Below, piece after piece: positions 40,910-53,174 of a stretch of DNA of 64,000 bases (its first letter is position 1; each line of letters starts with the position of its first letter). Below the pieces are notes generated by a model, which searched no databases, had not been told where the DNA came from, and saw only the letters and a program-made list of their open reading frames with translations. The stretch lies in assembly GCA_032768795.1 (NCBI GenBank), contig CP136492.1, positions 744,001-808,000 on the forward strand. Direction: 5' to 3'. The stretch comes from Tremella fuciformis. Lineage: Eukaryota; Basidiomycota; Tremellomycetes; Tremellales; Tremellaceae. Made by a program: the position numbers and the translations under genes.

Positions 40910-43900
40910 ATGTCGACCTTCGATGATTGTGGGCTCTTCTATTGCCGCAGAGCGGCTCTATCGGTCTTTTCACAGCTGATCTGAGCAGTCATCGAAGGGT
41001 CGGCCGGACCGTCCACAAACCGGTACTCGTCCAATGCTGCCTACCGTGGAGGTGCCGCATACAATCAGGGCACAGGGCTAGGCGGCGTACAATACGAGGG
41101 CTTTGAGGAAGATGCCATCGAGACATCCGACGATGACGGAGCTGTGGTCACGGTGCGTGTTCTTCATATCCGTCCTGGCGCCTCTCAGACGTTCAGCTCG
41201 AGACCGGGTTCATCCCCTCTGCCAGAAGCGCCCCGAACGAGTCTCCCTTATTCTCGCTCTCACTCGTACAATACTCCCCACCTTCGGCCATACTGCATCT
41301 CGTCTCGGCGAACAACCACCTGTTCCTCGCGAGCCATCCACTTTCTATCGTCATCATCGATCTGAATAAGCCCGAGGACCTCGTGACCATTGACCTGCCT
41401 CGACCTGCGCCAGAGAAGGGCAGTCCTAATCCGCAAGGTCGAGATGGACCGGTCATTTCCAAATTGTTCGTCGATCCTACCGCGAGGCACCTCATCATCA
41501 CAACCTCTACCGGCGATGCCTTCTACCTGCCCCTCAGTCCAGGTAACCCGGCAGTGCAGTCAAGAAGACCGCGACCCCTGCGGATCCGGGCCAATGTTAC
41601 TGCAGTAGGCTGGTCACCAATATCGGGGGCTTCAAGTACAGACGGGGATGCTCAAGCTGCTAAAGGGGATGTCATCACTCCTCCGGCGACGGATGTTCTC
41701 CTCGGGACTGCCAATGGACAGATCCTCTCATTGCCTCTTCCCCCGCAGGACGACATATTCAAGTCGGTGTCCATGGGGATAGCGAAGCCTACCGAGAAAG
41801 ACCTGCAGACCGTCTACACGTTGTCCGACGGCCTGCCGATCACTGGTGTAGCCTTTGGGTTCTGGCCGGCACCCTCAAAAGGAGCAAAGAGAAGAGCATG
41901 GGTCGTCTTCACCACACAGGAAAGGATGTACGAGGTACAAGGCGACGTCAGCATGACCACAGCTGGAGGGAAGAGCGGCGGTTGGGCAGAGGAAGCATTC
42001 AAGCCCGTTCGAGAGGGAGCGCCCAAGTTCCAGGAGCTGCCGGGATCAATACCCAATTCAGAGCTCAAGGTATTTCTCGCTACGACAGAAGGGCAGTCAG
42101 TCTCCTCTTTGCCGCCTCCTTCCGCTCTTGCTTGGTTGACTGCCCCTGGTCTGTACACCTCGCCAATCGCGCCAACGACCGGCGCAGACATCCTGTCAAA
42201 GCCGGCATTGATCCCATTTCCCGCTCACGAGGAGAATGCGCCTCCGCCTTTCAGCAGGACTCCGGTCTCTGCACCCATTGGCGGCCCGTCAGTACCCTCC
42301 TCAATTGCGATCACTCAATGGCACTGGATACTGCTTTATGCCGAGAAGGTCATTGCCATCAGCCGGGAAACGGAAAAAGTGGTGTGGGAAGAAGCTTTGC
42401 CTCTTGTCAGTAAAACCAGATGTGTCCCACGATATGCTGACAGTCAGTCTGGCGATGAACGAGTCATCGGTCTCTCAACAGATCCTGTCTCTCGCACTTT
42501 GTGGATCTCCACTGATCGCTCAATCCTGGAAGTCCTCATCCGCAACGAAGACCGAGATGTATGGCGCGCGAAAATAGACAAGGACGACTACGTTTCAGCG
42601 CTATCCTTTGCCAGAACGCCGGGACAGAGGGACATTGTCCTCTCGCGACAAGGCGATTGGCAATTCGAGCAAGGACGATTTATTCAAGCAGCACAGTCGT
42701 ATGCACAATCAAGTCGAAGTTTCGAGTGTGTATCACTCAGATTTGTCGATGCCGATGAGCGTGACGCTCTCCGGATATATCTGTCAGATCGGCTTGACCT
42801 GCTCGACAAACGGGAACGGACACAACGGATGATGCTGGCGACGTGGCTGGTCGAGATCTACCTCAGCAAATGCAACACACTGGAGGATATCGTCGCAGCA
42901 GAATCTGCCACATCCGACGTCGAGAGTCTACGGATAGAGAGGGAGATGATGGAAGAGGATATGCGGAATTTCGTGACCACTTACCAGGTGCGTCGAGTGC
43001 ATGCCGTCATGCGATAGCTGACTCGCCTAGAACGACCTCGACAGCAAGGTCGTCTACGAGCTGATTCTGAGCCACGGTCGCACCGACCTGTATCTCTTCT
43101 ACGCCAACTTGATGAAGGACCACGAGAAAGTTGTAGAGCACTGGGTTAACCAGGAGGAATGGCTCAAGGCGATAGACGTGATCAACCGGCAGTCCTCCCT
43201 CGACCTATATTATCGCTTCGCGTCTGTGCTCATACGCCACCGACCGAAAGAGACAGTAGACGCCTTCATACGACAACCTTCCCTCTCGCCTCGCCGCCTG
43301 ATCCCGGCTCTAGTGCAGCCTCAGACGTCGCCCCCGCCGACAGCTTCGAATCATGTGATCAGGTATCTGAATCACGTTGTTCACCAGCAACGCTCTACGG
43401 ACACCACCATCTACAATCTGCTCATCACGCTCTTCGCCACCGACCCTGATCCCGACGATGGGCCCTTGTTGCGATTCCTCATTGGCTGCCCCGAAGACCC
43501 GCAGACCGATCGACCATTCTACGATTTGGACTATGCCTTGCGCTTATGTCGCCGCCACAATCGCGTCCAGCCTTGCGTACATATCTATAGCAAGATGGGC
43601 TTGTACGAGAATAGCGTCGACCTTGCTTTGACGAAAGGCGACCTGGAGCTGGCTAAGATCAACGCAGATCGACCCGAGGATGACGAGCTGTTGCGAAAGA
43701 AGTTGTGGCTCAAGATCGCAAAGTACGTAGTGCAGGAGCAGAAGGACATCAAGAGGTGCGTCATCCCTGATCTGCGCTTCAAGCTTCACTGAAACGCAGT
43801 GCCATGAAGTTCCTCGAGTCGACCGACCTCATCAAGATCGAGGATATCCTCCCATTCTTCCCCGATTTCGTGGTGATCGACGACTTTAAAGCCGAGATAT

Positions 43901-44714
43901 GCGCAGCGTTGGAGGAGTATTCGGCAAAGATCGAGGAGCTCAAGGCGGAGATGGACGAGGCTACAGCTTCGGCTGAAGCCATCCGGCGGGACATTGAAGG
44001 TCTAGCAAATCGCTTCATCACCGTCGAGGCGGGGGATAAGTGCAACAAGTGCGGCTTGGGCTTGGTCACCAGGCAGTTCTACGTCTTCCCATGCCAGCAC
44101 AGCTTCCACGCAGACTGTCTGATCTCCATGGTAAGCCCTCTCGTAAACCGCAGGCAGTCACTAAAATGTACCAGGCCATGGAGTTCCTCCCGCCTTCCAG
44201 CCTACGCCGCATACTCCACCTGCAGAACGAGCTGGTCAAGTCGGAACCTGCCTCTCGGGCACTACTCTCTGCATCGTTCTCGCCATCTGGTTCCCGGCCA
44301 CAGACACCAACTCTCGCTTCGCGCAAAGGGAAGGAAGGGCGCCCGCGCGACATTGCCTCGTCAGGCAACATGGCAACCGACGTCCTCCTCGGTCTGACCG
44401 GTCGAAACCAGCTGCTCGCCGCCGGCGACAAGCTGCGCGACCTCATCATCCCAGACGCACTGGCACAGGCTGTCTCTTCTGGCTTCAACAGCCTGCCCGG
44501 ACTGCCTGGTACGGGCGGGACACAATTGGGCGGCACGGCCAAGCGAGAAAAGAGCCGGAAAAGCCGGGAAAGGGAAGACGAGCGTACCGAAGCCGCGCGC
44601 AAGGAGCTAGATGAGATTGTCGCCGCCGTCTGTCCCCTCTGCGAAGGGGCGGTCCTCGGTCTAGACAAGGCATTCATCAAGGAAGGCGAAGACGTGCGAG
44701 ACTGGCAGGTGTGA
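40910..44714 (+). CDS. VPS18: vacuolar sorting protein Vps18 (HOPS/CORVET core subunit)
   Basis: Exons 40910-40928, 40989-41152, 41197-42987, 43031-43755, 43800-44130 and 44175-44714 give 1189 residues. The N-terminal half is the Pep3/Vps18 beta-propeller. The middle is a clathrin-repeat-like alpha solenoid (YELILSHGRTDLYLFYANLM, GLYENSVDLALTKGDLELAK). The C-terminus has a RING-H2: CNKCGLGLVTRQFYVFPCQH, then SFHADCL, and after a long basic linker CPLCEGAVLGLDKAFI. Vps18 is a core subunit of the HOPS and CORVET tethers in vacuole/endosome fusion. The first coding exon is only 19 nt, chosen because it joins to the open frame upstream of the second exon. The RING is split by a long insertion of about 150 residues. 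Convergent with ADA2. Confidence 0.93.
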
Positions 44715-44856
44715 ATCGATCAGCTGGTTGTACATATGAGATGTTGATTCATGCTGTACACAGTACTCGTACAAACGCATATGGATTGCTTGAACAACAT
44801 GTTACGTTTACGTTGATCTACTTTTTGACCTGCGCAACCCCGACTGTGAAATAAGA

Positions 44857-46898
44857 TCATGCCACCATCTCCTCGTCGTTGAGGATGACCACCTCGGCCA
44901 CCGCCTCCGAGTCGCCGTTCCGGTCCATCCACGAAGCGCGGTTCACCGCCTCTATCCGACCTGCCATGTTTCGTTTCGAGGGGTCGTAGGCCAGGATGAG
45001 GATGCCGGACGAGACGAGAAAATCGAATATCCTTCCAGACTTGTTCACGTCGATCTTCATCATGCGCCTGGCATCTCGGCGCTTCAGGTGCCCCTTGCGC
45101 CGCTCGTTCTCCCGGATGTACATCTCTTTGATGGTCAGATATGGGCGAGGTAGGACTCGCAGTGCCGAGCAGAGACTCTGCTCTTCGGTCGAGAGGAGGT
45201 CGAGCGAGGCGGCGTTGGCCAGATTGAGAGGGGCGACCTTGCGCACGCCGGCCGGCGGCAATCGGGCAAGGGCTTCCTTGGAGCCGTCGATCGGGTGACG
45301 CTTGATCGCGTCTGCTCCTGGTGGAGGGGTTCCGTGGAGATATCGATGCTGACCGGCATTGATCCGGGCGCCCGTGGGCAGCACCTCTGCGCGGGGCAAG
45401 AGCGGCCGGTAGCCTGCACGGGCGGCTTTGGCAGAATCGTATGCTTCGGCCTCAAGACCCGTGGTGATGCCCATCCGTCGATACTCCTGCAGTTCCGCTA
45501 TGCGCTTCCGCAAGTTGTGCTCGAAGAGCAGGCCCTCGATGAAGGTTTCGTAGTCGAGGGCTGTCTGCAGTTTCGCAAACACTTTATACCGCTGGACAAG
45601 CTCTCGTTCGTCTTTCGGTCGTCTCCGCTCATTTGCCTGGATCTTGAACGTCAGCGTCATGTCTCAGGTTGACGATGATTATGGAAGCCAAAGCTCACCT
45701 TCTTGTGCTCCGTCAGGCCTCGATCGAAGATGAAGTCTTTGGCCTCTTCTCGCTTGTCCAGCTTGCTGAAGTAGATATCAAGCAAAGCCAGCTTCACCTC
45801 CAGCTCATCCTCGTCCTCAAAGTCCAAGACGGGCTCTTCAGCAGCTTTGCTCTTTCCTTTGCTCTTCGTCTTTCCCCCTTCGACCTTCACATCCACATCG
45901 GCGGCATGGGCTTCTCCTGGTGCTGATATCGGTATATCGTCTGGCGGCTCCTCTTTCACTTTGACATCCTCCTTCTGACCGTTGGGCTTCGTATCCCGCT
46001 CCTGCTCTTCTTCCTCGTCCTCCTCGTCTTCGTCCTCGGCATCGGGAGCGCGTGTAACCTGGGCTTGAGGTTGCTCGTCTCCTCCATACTTGTAGACCAA
46101 GGCAAACTCCATGTCCTTGACGACCATCTCCGCCTCGTTCTCCAGTTCGTGCTCGAATTCGAGACGACCAGGCATGAAGCCGGCGACTTCGTGGTTTGTC
46201 GGAGCTGAGACCATGGGTGCGAGGGGACCGGTTGGTAATGCTGATCGGGGATTAGCAGTGCCCACGTCTGTCGTTAGCGGTGCATGCTCACCATGAGGCT
46301 TCCGCATCTCCTCGATTCGCTCCTTCTTCAGAGCTTGAAAGGTGTCTGGATCAATGCCGAATGTTCTATCCATTGGAGGCATGAATTCTCTCCGCCTTTT
46401 CTTCCTCTTCGGCCCCTCCTCGCCGTCAATGTCCATGTCTCCTGCCCAACGCCCGCCATGGGGAGAAGAGGATATCGGATTGCCACTCTCGTCCACACCG
46501 AGATATACTGAGCAGTAATGCTTTTCGCAGTCCTCCTTGGTCCTCGTGCCCACGTGCCCCGCCACTTCGAGCCAGTTGCCGAGGCCATGTTGTATCAGGC
46601 CAGATACAAGCAAGAGCTCCTCGTCGGCGCCCCAGTCTTCCGTGAAGATGGGGTACGAGTGCTGCTCGACGACCTTGTACGGGTGGTCATTCTTATGCCG
46701 CAAACCCTCCCGCCCGTCGAGGAAGCATGAGGGACAGAGGTCGACCTCCTCGCACTCCTTGGCGGCGCACTTGATCCGGACAGTGTGGGTGATGTCGGAC
46801 GAGCAAAAGTCGCAGGTGTACTTGATGCCTGGCTCTGCTGGCAATCGAGAGTCGGTCTTCTCGGGATCGGCACGGTTGCGGCGCTGCGTCAGAGTCAT
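44857..46898 (-). CDS. ADA2: SAGA transcriptional adaptor Ada2
   Basis: Exons 46898-45699 and 45642-44857 on the minus strand give 661 residues. The ZZ zinc finger (YTCDFCSSDITHTVRIKCA, then CPSCFLDGREGLRHKNDHPY) at about residues 28-75 is followed by a SANT domain (FTEDWGADEELLLVSGLIQH, GTRTKEDCEKHY). A helical Ada2 middle region follows (FMPGRLEFEHELENEAE, KLALLDIYFSKLDKREEAKD) and a C-terminal SWIRM (LCSALRVLPRPYLTIKEMYI, KSGRIFDFLV). Ada2 activates the Gcn5 acetyltransferase within SAGA in the nucleus. Between the middle and C-terminal parts lies an acidic, Glu/Asp-rich insert. The start was moved to the first ATG (46898), since the frame further upstream begins only with TTG. Confidence 0.95.
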
Positions 46899-47603
46899 GC
46901 TGTTGGGCGGCAGGTCCTGCGCAGCCGCCGACAGACCAGCCGCCAAGGGGGATGTCCGAAACCGACGTCACGTGTCGGGCCGTCGGCTCTGAGCGTGTCG
47001 ATGCCGATATATGCTGTACTGAGACAGCGGGGCTCAAGAACGGCAAGAGCAGCTCGCGGCAATGTACAGGACAGGCCTGTCACCGCTCAGGTGAAGGCGG
47101 AGTCTCGCGATGATTGACCGGGTGGGTTTGTATAGAGAAGGGTGGCGAGCAAGCCGTGGCACGCTCGGCTGCCTATCTTGCCATGCCGATAGTCCGGGCG
47201 CGGCCTCTCAAGCACCTCCTGGACGTACGACAGCGGGGCGTATGCACGTCTCGTGATGCGACGCGATGCTGCGATAGCCACTGTCGAGTGATGTGCTGTC
47301 TGTCTACCGACGCGAGGCGAGGCTGATGGGATGTGATCAACGGACGACGAGGTGCTAACGCCAACGGGGGGTCACGACACACATTCAGGGCGCCCAAAGC
47401 GGTAATCCCGACGGAGACTGACACGACTAGACGGCCGTGTCAAAATTTGATCCCGAATGTGGCACTTTGAACCTCGGATCAATGAGGGTTTGAGATTATC
47501 CGGTCCGGACTCCGTTCTAGAGCCCGAGAGTGTATCAAGGCTCGATACATAAAGAAGCGGGGGGGTTCCGTCTGTGACTTGGAATGTACCTCTCCACAAG
47601 GAC
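46899..47603. promoter_or_regulatory. divergent promoter region ADA2 / amine oxidase
   Basis: The 705 bp between two outward start codons shows no gene. It is longer than other divergent intervals here. A TACATAAAG AT-rich patch near 47548-47556, about 50 bp before the amine oxidase start, is the best core-promoter candidate. Confidence 0.4.
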
Positions 47604-49171
47604 ATGCTAGCAAGCATCACCAGAATGGCACAGAACAGAGTATACGACACGATCATCCTCGGCGCGGGGTGGAGCGGAGCCGTGGCTGCTCGGGACCTCG
47701 CCAGCAAAGGCCACTCGGTATTGGTGCTTGAGGCGAGATCTCGCGTGGGAGGAAGGGCAAAGACGTGGAAGAGCAAGCACGACAATGCCAAGATCGATAT
47801 CGGCTGCTCTTTCATTCACGGCTATCTTGAGGGCAACCCCGCGGGATCTATAGCGAAAGAGCTGGGTGTCACTGCGAATCTCCCCAAGCCGGCCGAGAGC
47901 CTGATCTACGGCCCAGACGGTCAGCTCTCGTCTATTTGAACGTTTCCCGCGCTGATCATACAGGACCTCTACCGAAAGGAGAAGCGCAGGCTCTACAGGC
48001 ATCGCTGTCAGCAGCCCAGGCCTCGCTCAAACTGCCCCACCCAACGCCCGCCCCGTCCGTCTCGCTCGGTTCGGCCCTTCTCGCCCCGACCTCTCCCCTC
48101 TTCACCGGCAAAGGCGCGCCGGACGAGCGCTCCGACGCTAATCAGACCAACCCCGCCGACCCATCTCTCGCGGCAAAGTCCCAGGTCGCCGCTACTTCCG
48201 GCCCGAAGAACCTCGCATCTGGGCTCGCCCGGCTGCTGGAGATCCCCCTGGGGCTCAAGCTGGAGAAGGCGTCCCTGAGGTGGGCAGGCTGGGAGACGAC
48301 CACCAACTTTGCCGGCTCCGACGCTGCTCCTGCAGGAGGCTACGAAGCGCTCGTCTCGGCCGTGGTTGATGATGCGCAAAGCAAAGGCGCCAAGTTCACG
48401 CTGAACAGCGAGGTCAAGGGTGTGAAAGAGGCTCAAGGCACGGTGACGGTCACAACCAAGGACGGACAGACGTATGAAGGCAAGACGGTCGTCTGCACTA
48501 TCCCGCTCGCCGTCCTCAAGACCTTCCCTGCCGGGTTCTTCCAGCCAGCTCTGCCGCCGCAGCTGCAGGCAGCCATTGCCGGCACACACGTTGGCTGTTT
48601 GGAGAAGCTCCTGCTTCGATACCCGAAAACGTGGTGGCCAAACGCGGACAGAGTCGCATCATTCATCTTCCTACCCACGTCCACGGGACCCATCACGTCC
48701 AACTCCTCACTTGAGGACATCTTTGCCGCCTCGACGCTCTCAACAGCATCCTTTGCCGCCTCGACGCTCCCCGACACCCAGCCTATCCTGTTGACTTACC
48801 TCTCGGTCGACCCGGCCACACAGCTGCTGCAAAAGCCCGAAGGGGAGGTTGCCGCGGCTTTCCACAAATACCTCATCAAGCGATTTGGCGTCTCGGGAGA
48901 CGTGCCCGAGCCTAGCGAGGTCGCTCTGACCAACTGGCTGACTGATGAGTACGCCTTGGGTGCCACGACCACGCCAAGCATCATCAGCGAGAATGGCGAG
49001 CGAAGCCCGCTCGACTTCAAGGAGCTCGGCAGGCCGACCTGGGGCGGTCGCCTGGGTTTCGCCGGCGAGCATACCGAGATGGAGCACCGCGGCAGTGTGG
49101 CCGGCGCGGTCGTCAGTGGGCAGAGGGAGGCCGCGCGCGTTGACAGGCTGTTGAACCTGTGGAAGCAGTAG
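47604..49171 (+). CDS. FAD-dependent amine oxidase (polyamine/monoamine oxidase family)
   Basis: Exons 47604-47919 and 47964-49171 give 507 residues. The N-terminal dinucleotide fold is DTIILGAGWSGAVAARDLAS with VLVLEARSRVGGRAKT. The substrate domain has CSFIHGYLEG, and the C-terminal FAD contact is GRLGFAGEHTEMEHRGSVAG. This is the flavin amine oxidase fold found in MAO-N, polyamine oxidases and Lsd1. No SWIRM, signal peptide or clear C-terminal peroxisome tripeptide (ends WKQ) is present, so a cytosolic enzyme is likely. A Pro/Ser-rich insertion (about residues 120-190) and an in-frame 30-nt tandem duplication (FAASTL repeated, 48723-48768) are unusual. A second ATG at 47625 could also be used. 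Substrate unknown. Confidence 0.88.
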
Positions 49172-49292
49172 TCGTGGTCGGGGGCAGAATCAGGTGTATA
49201 GATCGGAGAGCTTGTGAGCCATGAGTAGAGGTAGAGGAGCCATGCATGTCGACTACGAATGCAAAAGACAACCTCCAGTGCCCAAGAGGGAT

Positions 49293-49454
49293 TTAGGCAG
49301 CAATGGTGACTTCAACCTCGACTCCGGGCTCGAGCGAGATCGAGGTCTACTGATCAGCCATGATTCGCAGTCAGGCCAGGAAGAGACGCACGATCTGCTT
49401 GACGACGTCGGCCGACGAGTTGAGGTCGATCAGGCGCTTGTGGATGCGCATCTC

Positions 49455-49487
<33 letters not shown>

Positions 49488-49759
49488 CGGGGTCTTGCGG
49501 GTGGTGTGCTTGAGCACCTTGGTCGGCAGGCGCACGGGGCCCTTGACGCGGAGGTCGCGGTCCTTGGCGCGGTTGATGAGGTCGGCGCAGACTACGAGTC
49601 AGCTTCGCCCCTTGCCCGACTAGGGACCGGATGCAGTTGTAGGGGACACTCACACTTCTCCAGCGGCTTAACGTTGCGCGAGGTGAGAGTGATGCGGATC
49701 TTGTGGATCTTGGCACCGCCGGCGCCGGCGCCCTTCTCGAGGTCCTCCTTGTAGTCCAT
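49293..49759 (-). CDS. RPS20: 40S ribosomal protein uS10
   Basis: Exons 49759-49654, 49591-49392 and 49346-49293 on the minus strand give 119 residues, the normal size. The sequence holds [58 protein letters not shown] and ends [17 protein letters not shown], which are uS10 signatures. The protein is located in the head of the small ribosomal subunit. Codon use is strongly C/G-ending (AAG, CGC, ATC, CTC), as expected for a highly expressed gene. Head to head with TRM112. Confidence 0.97.
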
Positions 49760-50024
49760 TGTCGGTTTTGGTGGGTGGGCGGGGGAGATCGCGACTCGGT
49801 TCGTGGGCTAAACCGGCAAAGTGACGATCTTGAAGAGAGCACAACCGGAGTTCGTGGTGAAATTCACCACCCCGCCTGGGAGGAGCGGAGTTTTGACCCT
49901 CAGGCGGTAATGCCGGGTGTGGCACCTGGTAAGAGTGTGCCTGGACGGCGTCCGGTCGAGATGAATTTCAAGCTCTGCGTATCTTTCTGAGCATACCGGC
50001 GCATCTTCTGCTAGACCACGCAAG

Positions 50025-50541
50025 ATGGTCCGCCTCATCACGCACAACATGCTGGCGTGCCACGTCCGTAAGTCTCCCAGTGGCTGCTGGCCGCTTGTCG
50101 GCCGAGCTGATCGGGACAATAGGCAACTGCACCTCGAACAACTTCCCCCTTGTCTTCAGCGACGTCGAGCTGGTGGTGCGCGAGGCGCCGGAGAACCTCG
50201 ACTTCCTGAGACGCTTCCTGCCAAAACTAGACTGGCCAGCACTCGTCTCGACCGCCCGATCCGTCAGCTCCTCGACTTGGAAGCAAGGAGGGAAGCTGAC
50301 CGACAGCTCGGGGACGAAACCCTTCCTGCCCAACAGCCAGAAGTCATGACGGACGACCAGCTGCGCGCGTTGCATCACGTCCTCATGGAGCTACATGTGG
50401 AAGAGGGCAAGATGACATGTCAGGGGTGTGGGCACGTGTACCCCATATCGAGCGGTATTCCAAATATGGCACGTCTCCTCACAACATCTATGAGACGGCG
50501 CTGACAGCAAGCTTCTGGCCGAACACGAGATCAGCCGGTGA
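50025..50541 (+). CDS. TRM112: multifunctional methyltransferase activator Trm112
   Basis: Exons 50025-50067, 50123-50262, 50307-50468 and 50512-50541 give 124 residues. MVRLITHNMLACHV at the N-terminus, the middle LDFLRRFLPKLDWPALV and the C-terminal zinc-binding KMTCQGCGHVYPISSGIPNM define Trm112. It activates the methyltransferases Bud23 (18S rRNA), Trm9 and Trm11 (tRNA) and Mtq2 (eRF1). The last join gives the family ending IPNMLLAEHE and requires an intron (50469-50511) starting with GC (GCACGT) and ending AG. No GT donor gives that ending. The gene shares a 265-bp promoter with RPS20. Confidence 0.94.
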
Positions 50542-50624
50542 GGTTGGAATTGACACTGTACTGCATTGCTTCCATGCTCGTCATGCTCTGTTGTACATTA
50601 ATGCAAGTAATGATGACGTCTCGG

Positions 50625-52757
50625 TCACCTGTAGCCCCCTCCTCCATATCCGCCGCCACCGCCGCCACCGCTTTGACCGTAACCTCCGCCGCCTTGCCCG
50701 TACGCGTTGTTCCCTTGGGGTGGACCATAGCCTTGGTTAGGAGGAGGATAGCCTCCTCGGGGAGGACCACCCTGGTTGTACCCGGACTGGGGCGGCGGAT
50801 AGGCAGATCCGCCACCTGCGGTAGGACCAGGACCGGGACCTGACCCGTAGCCCGATGGAGGGGGAGGGTAGCCGTTCCCTTGCCCTCCTGGAAACGGGGG
50901 CATGTTCGAAGGCGGCGGTGGGAAAGCCGCGCGCCCACTCGAGTAGTCGGCGGGAGGCGTAGAGCGATACCCGTTGTCGTACCCGCGATCATCCCCGTAT
51001 CGCCTCGCAGGTCCCGAAGGCTCTTCAAACCGCCGCACGGGTGGCTCTTCGAATCGTCGGGGAGGTGGCATGTCGTCGTACCTCCTCCCTGCGTCCATTC
51101 CGGGCATTGGGCCACCTCTCGGATATCCACCTCCAGTGTTGCCATACCCTCCGGCTTGAGATGGCGGAGGTGGAGCTCGCTGAGGCGGACCGAGAGAACC
51201 AGCGCCGAAACCTGGTAGACTGGATGTCGGCGGTGCAGCGTTGATCGCCGGCTTGACGTCTTCCCGCTTCATGCCCAATCCAGGGAGGCCCGGTAGTGCA
51301 CCTTCGCCCTTCTCTGCACTGTCCGATGAAACGGCGCCGGTCCCCCATTGCCGCTTCTTTCCGACCTCCATCTCGGCCTGCAGGTGCATGGCCTTCTCCT
51401 CTCCCACGTGCCATCGATCGAACTCGGTTCCGCCGGTTGGGCGTGCTCGGCACCAAAATCTCGCAGTGTAATCTTTGCTGCCAGAACATAGAATGTGGCC
51501 GAGTGGATGGAAGGATAGCGAGAACACCGCGTCCTCATGCGCGGCTTCCAGCATGGTGACCGGGACAGACGGATCAGGTGCGACAAGCGACCAGTATGCG
51601 ATTGCGCCGGCCGCATCGCCAGTGACGAAGAGCGAGTGATGGATGGGGTGCCACTCGATGCAGTTGATCTCCTTTGTATGGCCTTTGAGCGTGTCCAGTT
51701 CGCGGAATGTCCGGATATCGAACAGTCGGACCTGGGCATCGCCCCCGGCCGTGGCGACTAGATGCCCGGATGGTGACCATGAGCAGGCGTTGACAGTGGA
51801 TTTATGCGAATGCCTACACTCCGTCAGGAAAGAGAATTGCCAGTGACGATATGACTCACAAGGTACTGAGCTCCTTGCCCGTCCGGGGATCCCAGAACTT
51901 GACTAGCATATCTTTGCTACCACTGACCACCAATCCCTTCGTTGGATGCCAATCGACGCAGCGCACATCCCAACCATGACCGCTCAACACCTTCTCTTCC
52001 TTTGCTTCTCGATAATCCCAGATCTTCACCAATCCATCATCCCCTCCAGTGACGAAGCGCTCGTCATTCGGACTCCACCCCACACCATGACACGCTTCTC
52101 GATGTCCTTGAAACCCGTGAATGTTCGTCAAGTGCGGCGTGAAGTACTTGATCATGCCGAGCTTGTCGGTCGATACCAGCGCCTGTCCATTGTGTGAGTA
52201 GGCAAAGTAGCGAATAGAATCATCATGTACTTGAGTGATCGATTCGTAGTTGAACGAAGCGCCGTTCCAAAGTGTGAACTGGCCCTTGTCGTTTCCAGTC
52301 AAAAGCCGTCGAGCGTCAGGTGTCCATTTGACCACTCGTGTGGGCGAACGTTCTTTATTGATGGATGTGTGCACGAAATAGTCGCAGATCGATGTCGAGG
52401 GGTTCAGACGATGCGCTTTGGGTGGCAGCAACTGGAAGGGTCAGCGTCTCAGACGCCCAGGCAGCCGAGCAAAAATCCCACCCCTATGATGTCTGACGGA
52501 TTGGGGTGTATAGGGGGGATGTAGTCTGCGCGGCTTTTCAGCTTTGCAAGCTGTCGCCATTTGACAACGCCCGAGTGAAAGTCGACCGTCCTCCTAGGCT
52601 TGTAGCGGGCTCTCTTCCGCTCGTCTCCTCCCAGCCGGGTCACTGCGGCCTGATAGGACGCCTGCTCGTGGACCTCTTCATTGTCCGGGTGATTCGGCTC
52701 GAGGTAGCGAGTCGGATGCCAGCTATCTGGTCCTCGAGACGGACCGGCGACCGACAT
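50625..52757 (-). CDS. PFS2: polyadenylation factor Pfs2/WDR33 (WD40 protein)
   Basis: Exons 52757-52482, 52431-51860 and 51813-50625 give 678 residues. An N-terminal arm (RRTVDFHSGVVKWRQLAKLK) leads into seven WD40 repeats: VVKWTPDARRLLTGNDKGQF, RYFAYSHNGQALVSTDKLG, GVGWSPNDERFVTGGDDGLV, VDWHPTKGLVVSGSKD, SWSPSGHLVATAGGDAQVRL, IEWHPIHHSLFVTGDAAG and SLSFHPLGHILCSGSKD. The C-terminal 250 residues are Pro/Gly/Tyr-rich, with many GYG and RRFEEP repeats, and disordered. Pfs2/WDR33 recognises AAUAAA-type signals together with CPSF30 in the cleavage and polyadenylation complex. The first ATG is at 52757 and the upstream frame opens only at TTG. Head to head with ABD1. Confidence 0.95.
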
Positions 52758-53174
52758 GCCCCTGTGAACCTTTGGCGGCAAGACCTCACGCAAGAATATC
52801 GCAAGAGTAGGCTGCAGCTCAGCAAATGCGGGATCGCCAGTCGGGCGTGCGTTATGGAGGGATTAGGAAAGGAGACTGTAATGGGATTATACTAATGCTA
52901 CTAATGGGACCGCGTCCATGGCCGCGAGGTTGTTCTTGCCATGTTGGGTGGGCCGACTAGCTGACCAGAATTTTAAGTCGCATCCATCATTCGTCTCGGT
53001 CTCGCGAACACTCACACCTTTTGGCCAATCCGACATGCCTAGCTGATCACGGATCAGCCCCGACAGCATGATCAGTCCAGAATATACCCCCGATATCGCC
53101 TGAACCGAGCGCATCACAGCCTACAGTGCACCGCCCCCTTCACCGCCAACTGAATACACGATCCTTTCCACATC
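52758..53174. promoter_or_regulatory. divergent promoter PFS2 / ABD1
   Basis: The 417 bp between the two start codons contains no gene. A bidirectional promoter would drive a 3'-end processing factor and the mRNA cap methyltransferase together. Confidence 0.45.
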
